NCBI GenBank assembly: GCA_013042125.1 | Contig: JABDQS010000133.1 | Coordinates: forward strand, 1 to 6,728 | Origin: Eudoraea sp. | GTDB taxonomy: Bacteria; Bacteroidota; Bacteroidia; Flavobacteriales; Flavobacteriaceae | DNA length: 6,728 nucleotides | Direction of reading: 5' to 3' | Part shown: positions 1 to 5,126 of the stretch, one piece after another | How positions within the stretch are numbered: position 1 is the stretch's first letter | Layout: each line of letters begins with the position of its first letter | Notes under the pieces: generated by a model | Seen by the model: the letters and a program-made list of their open reading frames with translations, nothing else | What the model was told of the DNA's origin: nothing | The model's database searches: none | Translations under genes and position numbers: made by a program

Positions 1-1230
1 GTACCAATTTTATTGATAGCAGGTGCCATATTAGTTTCTCATCATTTCGCAGGACTTTATGGTATAGCCATTGCAGCCGTGGGGATGCTGGCCAATACAG
101 GAATTCAGTTGGCAGTTGATGCCTACGGACCTATTTCTGACAACGCAGGCGGAATTGCTGAGATGGCCGAATTACCCGGGGAAGTACGTGAGCGTACCGA
201 TAAACTAGATGCAGTTGGGAATACAACCGCTGCTATTGGTAAAGGTTTTGCTATTGCTTCTGCGGCCTTAACTGCTCTTGCATTATTTGCCGCCTTTATG
301 AAGGTAGCAAACGTAACCACTATTGACGTATCCAGACCAGATATCATGGCCGGATTGTTGGTAGGAGCTATGTTACCATTTGTATTTTCAGCCTTATCCA
401 TGAATGCCGTTGGTCGTGCTGCTATGGCAATGATTGAGGAGGTTCGGAGACAATTTAAGGATATTCCACAATTGAAAGCGGCGTTGGAAGTAATGCGTAA
501 ATACGATTCTGATATGTCTAAAGCAACAGCTGCTGACCGTAAGATCTTTGATGAAGCAGATGGGGTAGCCGAATATGACAAATGTGTTGAGATCTCAACT
601 CAGGCTTCCATAAAAGAAATGGTATTACCTGGTCTTCTGGCCATCGCCGTACCGGTTGCGGTAGGATTTATCGGAGGAGCAGAAATGTTAGGCGGTCTGT
701 TGGCCGGTGTAACTTCTGCAGGTGTACTTATGGCAATCTTCCAGTCGAATGCCGGAGGGGCCTGGGATAACGCCAAGAAAATGATAGAAGCAGATGGCAG
801 AAAAGGAACAGATGCGCATAAAGCGGCCGTAGTAGGGGATACTGTAGGAGATCCGTTTAAGGATACATCCGGACCTTCACTGAACATCTTGTTAAAATTA
901 ATGTCTGTTGTTGCCCTGGTTATCGCGCCAAGTATAGCGTTGTCCTCAGATGCGATTTCTTCCTACAATATGGAGAAAGCAGGAAGCGAGATGGTAGAAC
1001 AAACCATGCAGAAAGAAGTAAGGGTTGATATGACAAAGAATGAAGACGGAACTGTCACAGCAACTATTACCACTACAACTACTGAGAATGGCGAAGAGTT
1101 GGTAGATGAACAGGTAGTTTCCGGAACCATGGAAGAAGTAGAGAAGAAGATCGAGGCCATGAATCAAATGGAAGACGGGGCTAAGATCAAGATCAAAAAG
1201 GTCATTGAAAAAGAAGTAGAAGAGAATTAG
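1..1230 (+). CDS. hppA: Membrane-bound K+-dependent-type ion-pumping pyrophosphatase, C-terminal part (5' truncated)
   Basis: This is the C-terminal 409 residues of an integral-membrane pyrophosphatase. The enzyme hydrolyses PPi on the cytoplasmic face and pumps H+ and/or Na+ across the inner membrane. The reading frame is open from base 1, so the gene starts outside the window. Family blocks seen include [20 protein letters not shown] (from visible residue 40), the DAVGNTTAA block (Ala77, Gly80), GGAWDNAKK (about 252-260) and [17 protein letters not shown] (279-295) with its metal-PPi binding aspartates. These are interspersed with hydrophobic helices, the last at about 294-314. Ala77 and Gly80 occupy the positions that distinguish K+-dependent enzymes (Ala, Gly/Ala) from K+-independent ones (Lys, Thr). 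H+ versus Na+ specificity cannot be read because the N-terminal half is missing. After the last helix there is a charged tail of about 94 residues (316-409) that is not part of the core fold. The gene is followed by a strong hairpin and is convergent with the kinase gene. Confidence 0.96.
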   Translation, partial: VPILLIAGAILVSHHFAGLYGIAIAAVGMLANTGIQLAVDAYGPISDNAGGIAEMAELPGEVRERTDKLDAVGNTTAAIGKGFAIASAALTALALFAAFMKVANVTTIDVSRPDIMAGLLVGAMLPFVFSALSMNAVGRAAMAMIEEVRRQFKDIPQLKAALEVMRKYDSDMSKATAADRKIFDEADGVAEYDKCVEISTQASIKEMVLPGLLAIAVPVAVGFIGGAEMLGGLLAGVTSAGVLMAIFQSNAGGAWDNAKKMIEADGRKGTDAHKAAVVGDTVGDPFKDTSGPSLNILLKLMSVVALVIAPSIALSSDAISSYNMEKAGSEMVEQTMQKEVRVDMTKNEDGTVTATITTTTTENGEELVDEQVVSGTMEEVEKKIEAMNQMEDGAKIKIKKVIEKEVEEN

Positions 1231-1251
1231 TACCTACACTTTTGAACTTAT

Positions 1252-1284
1252 AAAAAGACCCGTGAATTTCACGGGTCTTTTTTT
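1252..1284. terminator. Bidirectional intrinsic terminator between convergent genes
   Basis: A perfect 9-bp stem GACCCGTGA / TCACGGGTC (1257-1265 / 1269-1277) encloses a 3-nt loop. It is flanked by A5 on the left (1252-1256) and T7 on the right (1278-1284), so it has a U-tract in both directions. It sits 21 bp after the hppA stop and 20 bp before the stop of the minus-strand kinase gene, so it can end both transcripts. Confidence 0.93.
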
Positions 1285-1304
1285 ATATACGTTTTATTGA
1301 TGTT

Positions 1305-1919
1305 CTAAAACAGTCCGTGGATCTCACCATCTATTTTGGTGATCACCTCTCCTAGGTGTTCAGGGTTATCCACAAAGTCGAGATTGTCTACATCCACCAC
1401 CAGTAAATTACCTTTTTCATATCCATGCACCCATGCCTCATAACGTTCGTTCAATCTGCTTAAATAGTCTATGGAAATAGAATTCTCATAGTCCCTTCCA
1501 CGTTTGTGTATCTGTTCAACCAGATTGGGAATGGAACTTCTCAGATAGATCAGAAGATCCGGGGGTTGTACCAAACTTTCCATCAGATCAAAAAGACTGG
1601 AATAATTCGTAAAGTCCCGGTTGGTCATAAGTCCCATGGCATGCAGGTTTGGTGCAAAAATATGGGCATCCTCGTAGATCGTCCGGTCCTGGATCACATT
1701 CTTACCACTTTCACGGATCTTCAGGATCTGGCGATACCGGCTATTTAAAAAATAGATCTGCAGGTTAAAGCTCCAGCGCTCCATCTGCGTATAGAAATCA
1801 TCCAGATATGGATTGTCTACCACATCTTCATAATGCGCATCCCACTTGTAGTGTTTTGAGAGTAACTGCGTGAGGGTGGTTTTTCCGGCCCCAATGTTTC
1901 CGGCAACTGCGATGTGCAT
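1305..1919 (-). CDS. Deoxynucleoside kinase (deoxyadenosine/deoxyguanosine kinase-like)
   Basis: A 204-residue P-loop kinase of the deoxynucleoside kinase family, which transfers a phosphate from a nucleoside triphosphate to the 5'-OH of a deoxynucleoside in the salvage pathway. Visible features are the Walker A loop GNIGAGKTT (residues 7-15, Lys13), the acidic EDVVDNP segment (Glu31) expected at the nucleoside site, the DRT motif (78-80; the family has DRS/ERS), and the LID arginines in KRGRDYE (Arg140, Arg142, Glu145). The DYLSRLNERYEAWV block (151-164) then follows, as in bacterial dAK/dGK/dCK enzymes. The length is typical for the family. The ATG at 1919 directly precedes the first beta strand (MHIAVAGN), as expected. 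Only weak ribosome-binding similarity lies upstream. The base specificity (dA, dG or dC) cannot be set from sequence alone. The gene is transcribed away from metK and has no evident functional link to the methionine genes. Confidence 0.92.
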   Translation of the reverse strand: MHIAVAGNIGAGKTTLTQLLSKHYKWDAHYEDVVDNPYLDDFYTQMERWSFNLQIYFLNSRYRQILKIRESGKNVIQDRTIYEDAHIFAPNLHAMGLMTNRDFTNYSSLFDLMESLVQPPDLLIYLRSSIPNLVEQIHKRGRDYENSISIDYLSRLNERYEAWVHGYEKGNLLVVDVDNLDFVDNPEHLGEVITKIDGEIHGLF

Positions 1920-2060
1920 AGGATGGTGGTGTTTGGCGTATGTGTTTCAATTTTGAAAGGATAGCAATATACAAAGTATCTGTTGTACCCAAAAAAATAG
2001 TTGATGAAATACTTGAAAGAATTATGTAGCCTGATAATTTTTATTTCGAACCCAAATATG
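1920..2060. other. Divergent intergenic region (kinase gene / metK)
   Basis: AT-rich, with no credible ORF or RNA gene. It must hold the kinase promoter on the minus strand. No exact TAnnTTTG box is seen there; the nearest is TACTTTG on the minus strand at 1972-1978, one base short in the spacer, so I do not call it a promoter. A 14-bp palindrome lies at 1945-1958 and is listed separately. Confidence 0.5.
1945..1958. repeat. Short perfect palindrome TTTCAA-TT-TTGAAA
   Basis: The 6-bp arms at 1945-1950 and 1953-1958 are separated by TT. The palindrome lies 26 bp upstream of the kinase start codon, so it would fall in the kinase promoter/leader region. It could be an operator, but in AT-rich DNA a palindrome of this size may be chance. 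Confidence 0.35.
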
Positions 2061-2068
2061 TACTTTTG
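2061..2068 (+). promoter_or_regulatory. Bacteroidetes-type -7 promoter box for metK
   Basis: TACTTTTG matches the Bacteroidetes -7 consensus TAnnTTTG exactly. A transcript starting about 6-8 nt downstream (about 2074-2076) would begin just before the riboswitch stem at 2081. No clear TTG at the usual -33 distance is visible; that stretch is T-rich. Confidence 0.7.
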
Positions 2069-2080
2069 AATTTATTAATA

Positions 2081-2130
2081 AGAGGACGGATTTGACTGAT
2101 TGCAACCTCTCAAAAAATGCTAAAGCAGTT
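2081..2130 (+). promoter_or_regulatory. SAM-II riboswitch aptamer upstream of metK
   Basis: The element has the layout of the compact SAM-II H-type pseudoknot that binds S-adenosylmethionine. Stem P1 is AGAGG (2081-2085) with CCTCT (2106-2110). The loop contains GATTTGACTGATTGCAA (2089-2105), close to the family's GAUUUrACyG..UUGCA. Downstream comes the A-rich linker and then GCTAAAG (2119-2125), equivalent to the conserved GCUAAA. The pseudoknot is supported by complementarity: loop ACTG (2095-2098) pairs with CAGT (2126-2129), and G2094 can wobble with T2130. The length of about 50 nt fits the class. The three bases ACG between P1 and GATTT are a small departure from the examples I remember. 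Its position, between a TAnnTTTG promoter and a SAM synthetase gene, fits product feedback. The match is from memory of the consensus, not from a covariance-model search. Confidence 0.88.
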
Positions 2131-2204
2131 TCTGCCGGGACCATCCTTTGCAAACTCCTACTAGCATTTTTCAAATCCTTTCTCAACAAAAGTATAAAAA
2201 AGGT
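2113..2204 (+). promoter_or_regulatory. Probable expression platform of the metK SAM-II riboswitch
   Basis: The 3' part of the aptamer can refold. AAAAATGCTA (2113-2122), which holds half of the conserved GCTAAA, is perfectly complementary to TAGCATTTTT (2162-2171). GCAG (2125-2128) can form a small hairpin with CTGC (2132-2135), competing with the pseudoknot. Further on, CCTTT (2177-2181, with a second copy at 2145-2149) is complementary to AAAGG (2199-2203), directly before the metK ATG. The pairs suggest mutually exclusive folds that control ribosome access, although a T-run at 2167-2171 leaves transcription control possible. The mechanism is inferred. Confidence 0.5.
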
Positions 2205-3461
2205 ATGCCTTATTTATTTACCTCAGAGTCCGTAAGTGAAGGACACCCGGATAAGATCGCAGATCAGATCAGTGATGCCTTATTGGATAATTTTCTGGCT
2301 TTCGATCCTGAAAGCAAAGTGGCCTGTGAAACTCTGGTTACCACAGGGCAGGTAGTTCTTGCCGGCGAAGTGAAAAGCCACACCTATGTGGACCTGCAAC
2401 AGATCGCCAGAGAGGTGATCAACCAAATTGGTTACACCAAAGGAGCCTACCAGTTCAGTGGGGATTCTTGCGGGATCATCTCACTTATCCACGAACAATC
2501 AAAGGAGATCAATCAGGGAGTAGATCGGGGGAGCAAGGAAGAACAAGGGGCCGGAGATCAGGGAATGATGTTTGGATATGCCACAAAAGAAACTGAGAAC
2601 TATATGCCTCTGGCACTGGATATCTCTCATAAAATATTGGAGGAATTAGCGGCCTTGCGCAAGGAGAATGATGATATCACCTATCTGCGGCCGGATGCAA
2701 AAGCACAGGTTACCATTGAATATTCCGATCAAAATGTACCCCAGCGTATAGATACTATTGTGATCTCTACCCAGCACGATCCTTTCGATGAGGATGATGT
2801 TAAGATGCTGAATACCATAAAGAAACACCTGCTGGCCCTGTTGATCCCGAGGGTAAAAGCACGATTACCTGAAGCAACCCGGTTGCTGTTTAACAAGGAT
2901 ATTACCTATCATATAAATCCTACAGGTAAATTCGTTATTGGTGGCCCACACGGGGATACGGGTCTTACGGGGCGTAAGATCATCGTTGATACCTATGGGG
3001 GTAAAGGAGCACACGGAGGTGGGGCATTTAGCGGAAAGGATCCCAGTAAGGTAGATCGCAGTGCTGCCTATGCAGCCCGTCATGCCGCTAAAAATCTTGT
3101 GGCTGCGGGGGTGGCCGATGAGATCCTGGTGCAGATAAGCTATGCCATTGGAGTGGTGCAACCAACCTCAGTATATGTTGACACCTATGGCACCTCAAAA
3201 ATTGACATGAGCGATGGGGAGATTGCCAGAATTGTGGCCAGCCTATTCGATTTCAGACCCTTTTCTATTGAAGAGAGGTTGAAATTGAGAAATCCTATTT
3301 ATTTGGAAACCGCAGCATACGGACATATGGGGAAAGAACCCCGGAAGGTGACCAAGGTCTTTGAATCCCCATATAACGGGAGGATCAAACGCGAAGTGGA
3401 GTTATTTACCTGGGAAAAATTAGACATGGTAGACCTGGTGCAGGAAGCCTTTAACATATAA
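2205..3461 (+). CDS. metK: S-adenosylmethionine synthetase (methionine adenosyltransferase)
   Basis: A 418-residue cytoplasmic enzyme that makes SAM from methionine and ATP, releasing phosphate and PPi. Family landmarks are present: N-terminal MPYLFTSESVSEGHPDK with His14, Asp16 and Lys17 of the ATP/metal site, the hexapeptide GAGDQG (115-120) followed by MMFGYA, GPHGDTGLTGRKIIVDTYGG (248-267), and the P-loop-like GGGAFSGKDP (271-280). The C-terminus YGHMGKE...FTWEKLD is also typical. The length is slightly above the roughly 385-400 residues common in bacteria. I chose ATG 2205 because the conserved N-terminus starts there. An in-frame TTG at 2148 would add 19 residues lying inside the riboswitch leader. 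AAAGG ends one base before the ATG, so ribosome binding is not classical. The gene has its own promoter and a SAM-II element, and it lies upstream of the metY unit without being tightly linked to it. Confidence 0.98.
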   Translation: MPYLFTSESVSEGHPDKIADQISDALLDNFLAFDPESKVACETLVTTGQVVLAGEVKSHTYVDLQQIAREVINQIGYTKGAYQFSGDSCGIISLIHEQSKEINQGVDRGSKEEQGAGDQGMMFGYATKETENYMPLALDISHKILEELAALRKENDDITYLRPDAKAQVTIEYSDQNVPQRIDTIVISTQHDPFDEDDVKMLNTIKKHLLALLIPRVKARLPEATRLLFNKDITYHINPTGKFVIGGPHGDTGLTGRKIIVDTYGGKGAHGGGAFSGKDPSKVDRSAAYAARHAAKNLVAAGVADEILVQISYAIGVVQPTSVYVDTYGTSKIDMSDGEIARIVASLFDFRPFSIEERLKLRNPIYLETAAYGHMGKEPRKVTKVFESPYNGRIKREVELFTWEKLDMVDLVQEAFNI

Positions 3462-3478
3462 TTTTTGTAGGATTACTA

Positions 3479-3495
3479 GGAATTTTAAAAATTCC
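3479..3495. repeat. Palindrome GGAATTTT-A-AAAATTCC after metK
   Basis: Perfect 8-bp arms (3479-3486 and 3488-3495) flank a single central A. It lies 17 bp past the metK stop and ends 5 bp before the next -7 box, so it covers the -33 region of the metY promoter. It lacks a following T-run, so it is a poor intrinsic terminator. An operator role is possible but unproven. Confidence 0.45.
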
Positions 3496-3500
3496 GTCAT

Positions 3501-3508
3501 TATATTTG
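3501..3508 (+). promoter_or_regulatory. Bacteroidetes-type -7 promoter box for the metY unit
   Basis: TATATTTG is an exact match to TAnnTTTG. Transcription would start near 3514-3516, about 23 nt before the SAM-I P1 stem. A TTG at the expected -33 spacing is not visible; the region is occupied by the palindrome at 3479-3495. Confidence 0.72.
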
Positions 3509-3537
3509 CGCCAACAAAGTTCAAACTCTTATTGAAT

Positions 3538-3646
3538 AGTTATCAAGAAAGGTGGAGGGATTAGACCCTTTGAAGCCTTAGCAACCCTTTGATTCAGAAC
3601 AAAGAAGGTGCTACATTCTATCACGCAATATGCGCGACAGATAACA
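3538..3646 (+). promoter_or_regulatory. SAM-I (S-box) riboswitch upstream of metY
   Basis: The conserved S-box core is present. P1 is GTTATC (3539-3544) with GATAAC (3640-3645). It is followed by CAAGAAAGGTGGAGGGA, the segment TTTGAAGCC, then GCAACC (3581-3586) and AAGGTGCTA (3605-3613). Supporting stems are P2a AAGG/CCTT (3549-3552 / 3576-3579), P2b GGG/CCC (3557-3559 / 3566-3568), P3 ACC/GGT plus CTTTG/CAAAG (3584-3591 / 3600-3609), and P4 CGCA/TGCG (3624-3627 / 3631-3634). The fold senses S-adenosylmethionine and normally switches off methionine biosynthesis genes when SAM is high. It lies 124 nt ahead of metY and probably controls metY and the following metX-aspartokinase fusion together. 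Confidence 0.97.
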
Positions 3647-3769
3647 CAAACCTATTACTTCGGTAATATTCTTTCTTTATAACTTTTTTGATTTTTATGG
3701 CAGATAAAATGTCTGTTATGCTGTTTGGCTTTTTTATTTCAATTTATATTAAATAAAAAAACTAAAATC
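3647..3769 (+). promoter_or_regulatory. Leader between SAM-I aptamer and metY (expression platform)
   Basis: An untranslated stretch with no gene. Right after the aptamer is a small hairpin TATTAC-TTCG-GTAATA (3653-3668) with a stable UUCG loop, followed by the pyrimidine-rich TTCTTTCTTT (3669-3678), so it could act as a weak terminator. A second, imperfect stem CAGATAA / TTAT(G)CTG (3701-3707 / 3716-3723) comes shortly before a run of six T at 3731-3736. Neither is a strong GC-rich terminator, and I could not find a clear antiterminator that shares the P1 3' strand. Whether control is by termination or at translation is open. The last 20 bases before ATG are A-rich without a Shine-Dalgarno sequence. 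Confidence 0.5.
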
Positions 3770-5062
3770 ATGAGCGATCAAAAATTTTCGACCAAAGCCT
3801 TACACGCAGGTCATGACACAAAATTACACGGAGGTACCCGTGCTGTACCTATCTATCAAAGCACGGCCTATGTGTTCAACGATTCGGACCATGCGGCCAA
3901 TTTATTTTCCCTGGCCGAGTTTGGGAACATTTACACCAGGATCAATAACCCCACCAATGACATTTTGGAACAGCGACTAGCTGCATTGGAAGGGGGAATA
4001 GCTTCGGTGGTTACAGCTTCCGGTACGGGAGCTATCAATACAACCTTATTAGTATTGTTAAAAGCAGGAGATCATATAGTTGCCTCAAATAGTTTATACG
4101 GAGGTACCTATAACTTGCTTAACGTAACCTTACCCCGATTGGGGATCACAACTACCTTTGTAGATCCTGCAGATCCTTCCAATTTTGGAAAAGCGGTAAA
4201 GGAGAATACCAGGGCGATCTTCGTTGAATCGCTGGGAAATCCTAAACTGGATGTGCTGGATCTGAAAGCGATATCGGCTGAAGCCAAAAAGGCTAAGATC
4301 CCTTTTATTGTAGACAATACAGTGGCTACTCCTGCATTATTGAATCCTATTGAACACGGTGCCAACATTGTCATCCACTCCTTAACGAAATATATCAACG
4401 GCAATGGAACCGCCCTTGGTGGTGCCATCATAGATGCGGGAACTTTTGATTGGTCTGGTGGTAAATTTCCGGAGTTTACTGAACCATCTCCCGGATATCA
4501 TGGCTTAGTATACCACGATGCCCTGGGTCCTGCTGCCTTTATAGCTAAAGTGAGGATCGAAGGGCTGCGCGATCACGGTGCCTGTTTAAGCCCGTTTAAT
4601 GCTTTTCAGATCATCCAGGGCCTTGAAACCCTGCAAGTTCGGATGAAGAAACACAGTGAGAACGCCCTGGCCCTGGCCAGTTGGCTGGAGAACCGCAAAG
4701 AAGTGACCTGGGTAAACTATCCGGGACTAAAAAGTAGCAAGTACTATGCGCATGCAGAGGCTTATTTACCTAAAGGTCAGAGTAGCATCGTTACGTTTGG
4801 TGTCAAAGGAGGATATGAATCGGCCAAGAAGATCGCCGACGAGACCAAGATCTTTTCGCTTCTTGCCAATATTGGAGATACAAAGTCTCTGATCATTCAT
4901 CCTGCGAGCACCACCCATCAGCAACTAGATGATGAGGCACAACTCACTACGGGGGTTACCAAAGATCTAATTCGGTTGTCTGTTGGTTTAGAAGATCTGG
5001 AGGATCTTACAACAGATCTTGAGCAGGCATTTGCAACCATAGATTCTTCTGTCCCGGCTTAA
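3770..5062 (+). CDS. metY: O-acetylhomoserine sulfhydrylase (PLP-dependent)
   Basis: A 430-residue cytoplasmic enzyme of the Cys/Met metabolism PLP family. It exchanges the acetate of O-acetyl-L-homoserine for sulfide, giving homocysteine. The PLP-binding lysine is Lys207 in SLTKYINGNGTALGG. Other family residues are YTRINNPT (55-62, phosphate contact from the partner subunit), SLYGGTYN (108-115), Asp182 in VDNTVATP (pyridine nitrogen), and the C-terminal NIGDTKSLIIHPASTTH (367-383) and IRLSVGLED with Arg402 for the substrate carboxylate. Length and motifs fit O-acetylhomoserine sulfhydrylase better than cystathionine gamma-synthase (about 380-400 residues). ATG 3770 is chosen because family homology begins at SDQKFSTKALHAG. 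A TTG 45 bases upstream in frame would only add an AT-rich, non-conserved extension. It lies behind the SAM-I riboswitch and 64 bp upstream of the fusion that makes its substrate. Confidence 0.96.
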   Translation: MSDQKFSTKALHAGHDTKLHGGTRAVPIYQSTAYVFNDSDHAANLFSLAEFGNIYTRINNPTNDILEQRLAALEGGIASVVTASGTGAINTTLLVLLKAGDHIVASNSLYGGTYNLLNVTLPRLGITTTFVDPADPSNFGKAVKENTRAIFVESLGNPKLDVLDLKAISAEAKKAKIPFIVDNTVATPALLNPIEHGANIVIHSLTKYINGNGTALGGAIIDAGTFDWSGGKFPEFTEPSPGYHGLVYHDALGPAAFIAKVRIEGLRDHGACLSPFNAFQIIQGLETLQVRMKKHSENALALASWLENRKEVTWVNYPGLKSSKYYAHAEAYLPKGQSSIVTFGVKGGYESAKKIADETKIFSLLANIGDTKSLIIHPASTTHQQLDDEAQLTTGVTKDLIRLSVGLEDLEDLTTDLEQAFATIDSSVPA

Positions 5063-5088
5063 ATAAGGAGTTTTGAGAAGGATCATTA

Positions 5089-5117
5089 TTGACAAATAAA
5101 GCCAGGGTTGATATAAA
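5089..5117 (+). promoter_or_regulatory. sigma70-like -35/-10 pair just before the fusion gene
   Basis: TTGACA (5089-5094), a 17-bp spacer and TATAAA (5112-5117) form a textbook enterobacterial-style pair. A start about 7 nt downstream would leave a leader of only 2-3 nt before ATG 5127. Bacteroidetes RNA polymerase normally uses a different -7 box, so this may be coincidence. The fusion gene is more likely expressed mainly from the metY promoter. Confidence 0.2.
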
Positions 5118-5126
5118 TAATTGTGT

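Noticed and set aside
123..581. Open frame on the minus strand inside hppA
   Set aside because: It lies entirely opposite a well-conserved pyrophosphatase coding region and its translation has no family-like features. The minus-strand frames at 600-887 and 946-1167 are shadows for the same reason.
1060..1085. ACT/ACC-rich stretch in hppA as a possible microsatellite
   Set aside because: It encodes the Thr-rich segment TITTTTT within the open frame, is short and imperfect, and does not extend outside the codons.
1252..1284. Inverted repeat as a possible mobile-element end or regulator site
   Set aside because: Position between two convergent stop codons, GC-rich stem and T-tracts on both strands explain it fully as a terminator.
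1506..1748. Plus-strand open frame of 80 codons opposite the kinase gene
   Set aside because: It is antisense to the conserved middle of the deoxynucleoside kinase, with no promoter or recognisable domain.
2081..2130. SAM-I class for the metK leader
   Set aside because: None of the S-box core segments (GGTGGAGGGA, GCAACC with kink-turn, AAGGTGC) occurs here. The motifs and pseudoknot layout fit SAM-II instead.
2148..2204. Upstream TTG start for metK adding 19 residues
   Set aside because: MetK proteins begin near MPYLFTSESVSEGHPDK, and the extra codons fall in the structured riboswitch leader.
3725..3769. Upstream TTG start for metY adding 15 residues
   Set aside because: The extension is AT-rich leader sequence without homology to the family, and the ATG at 3770 fits the usual N-terminus.
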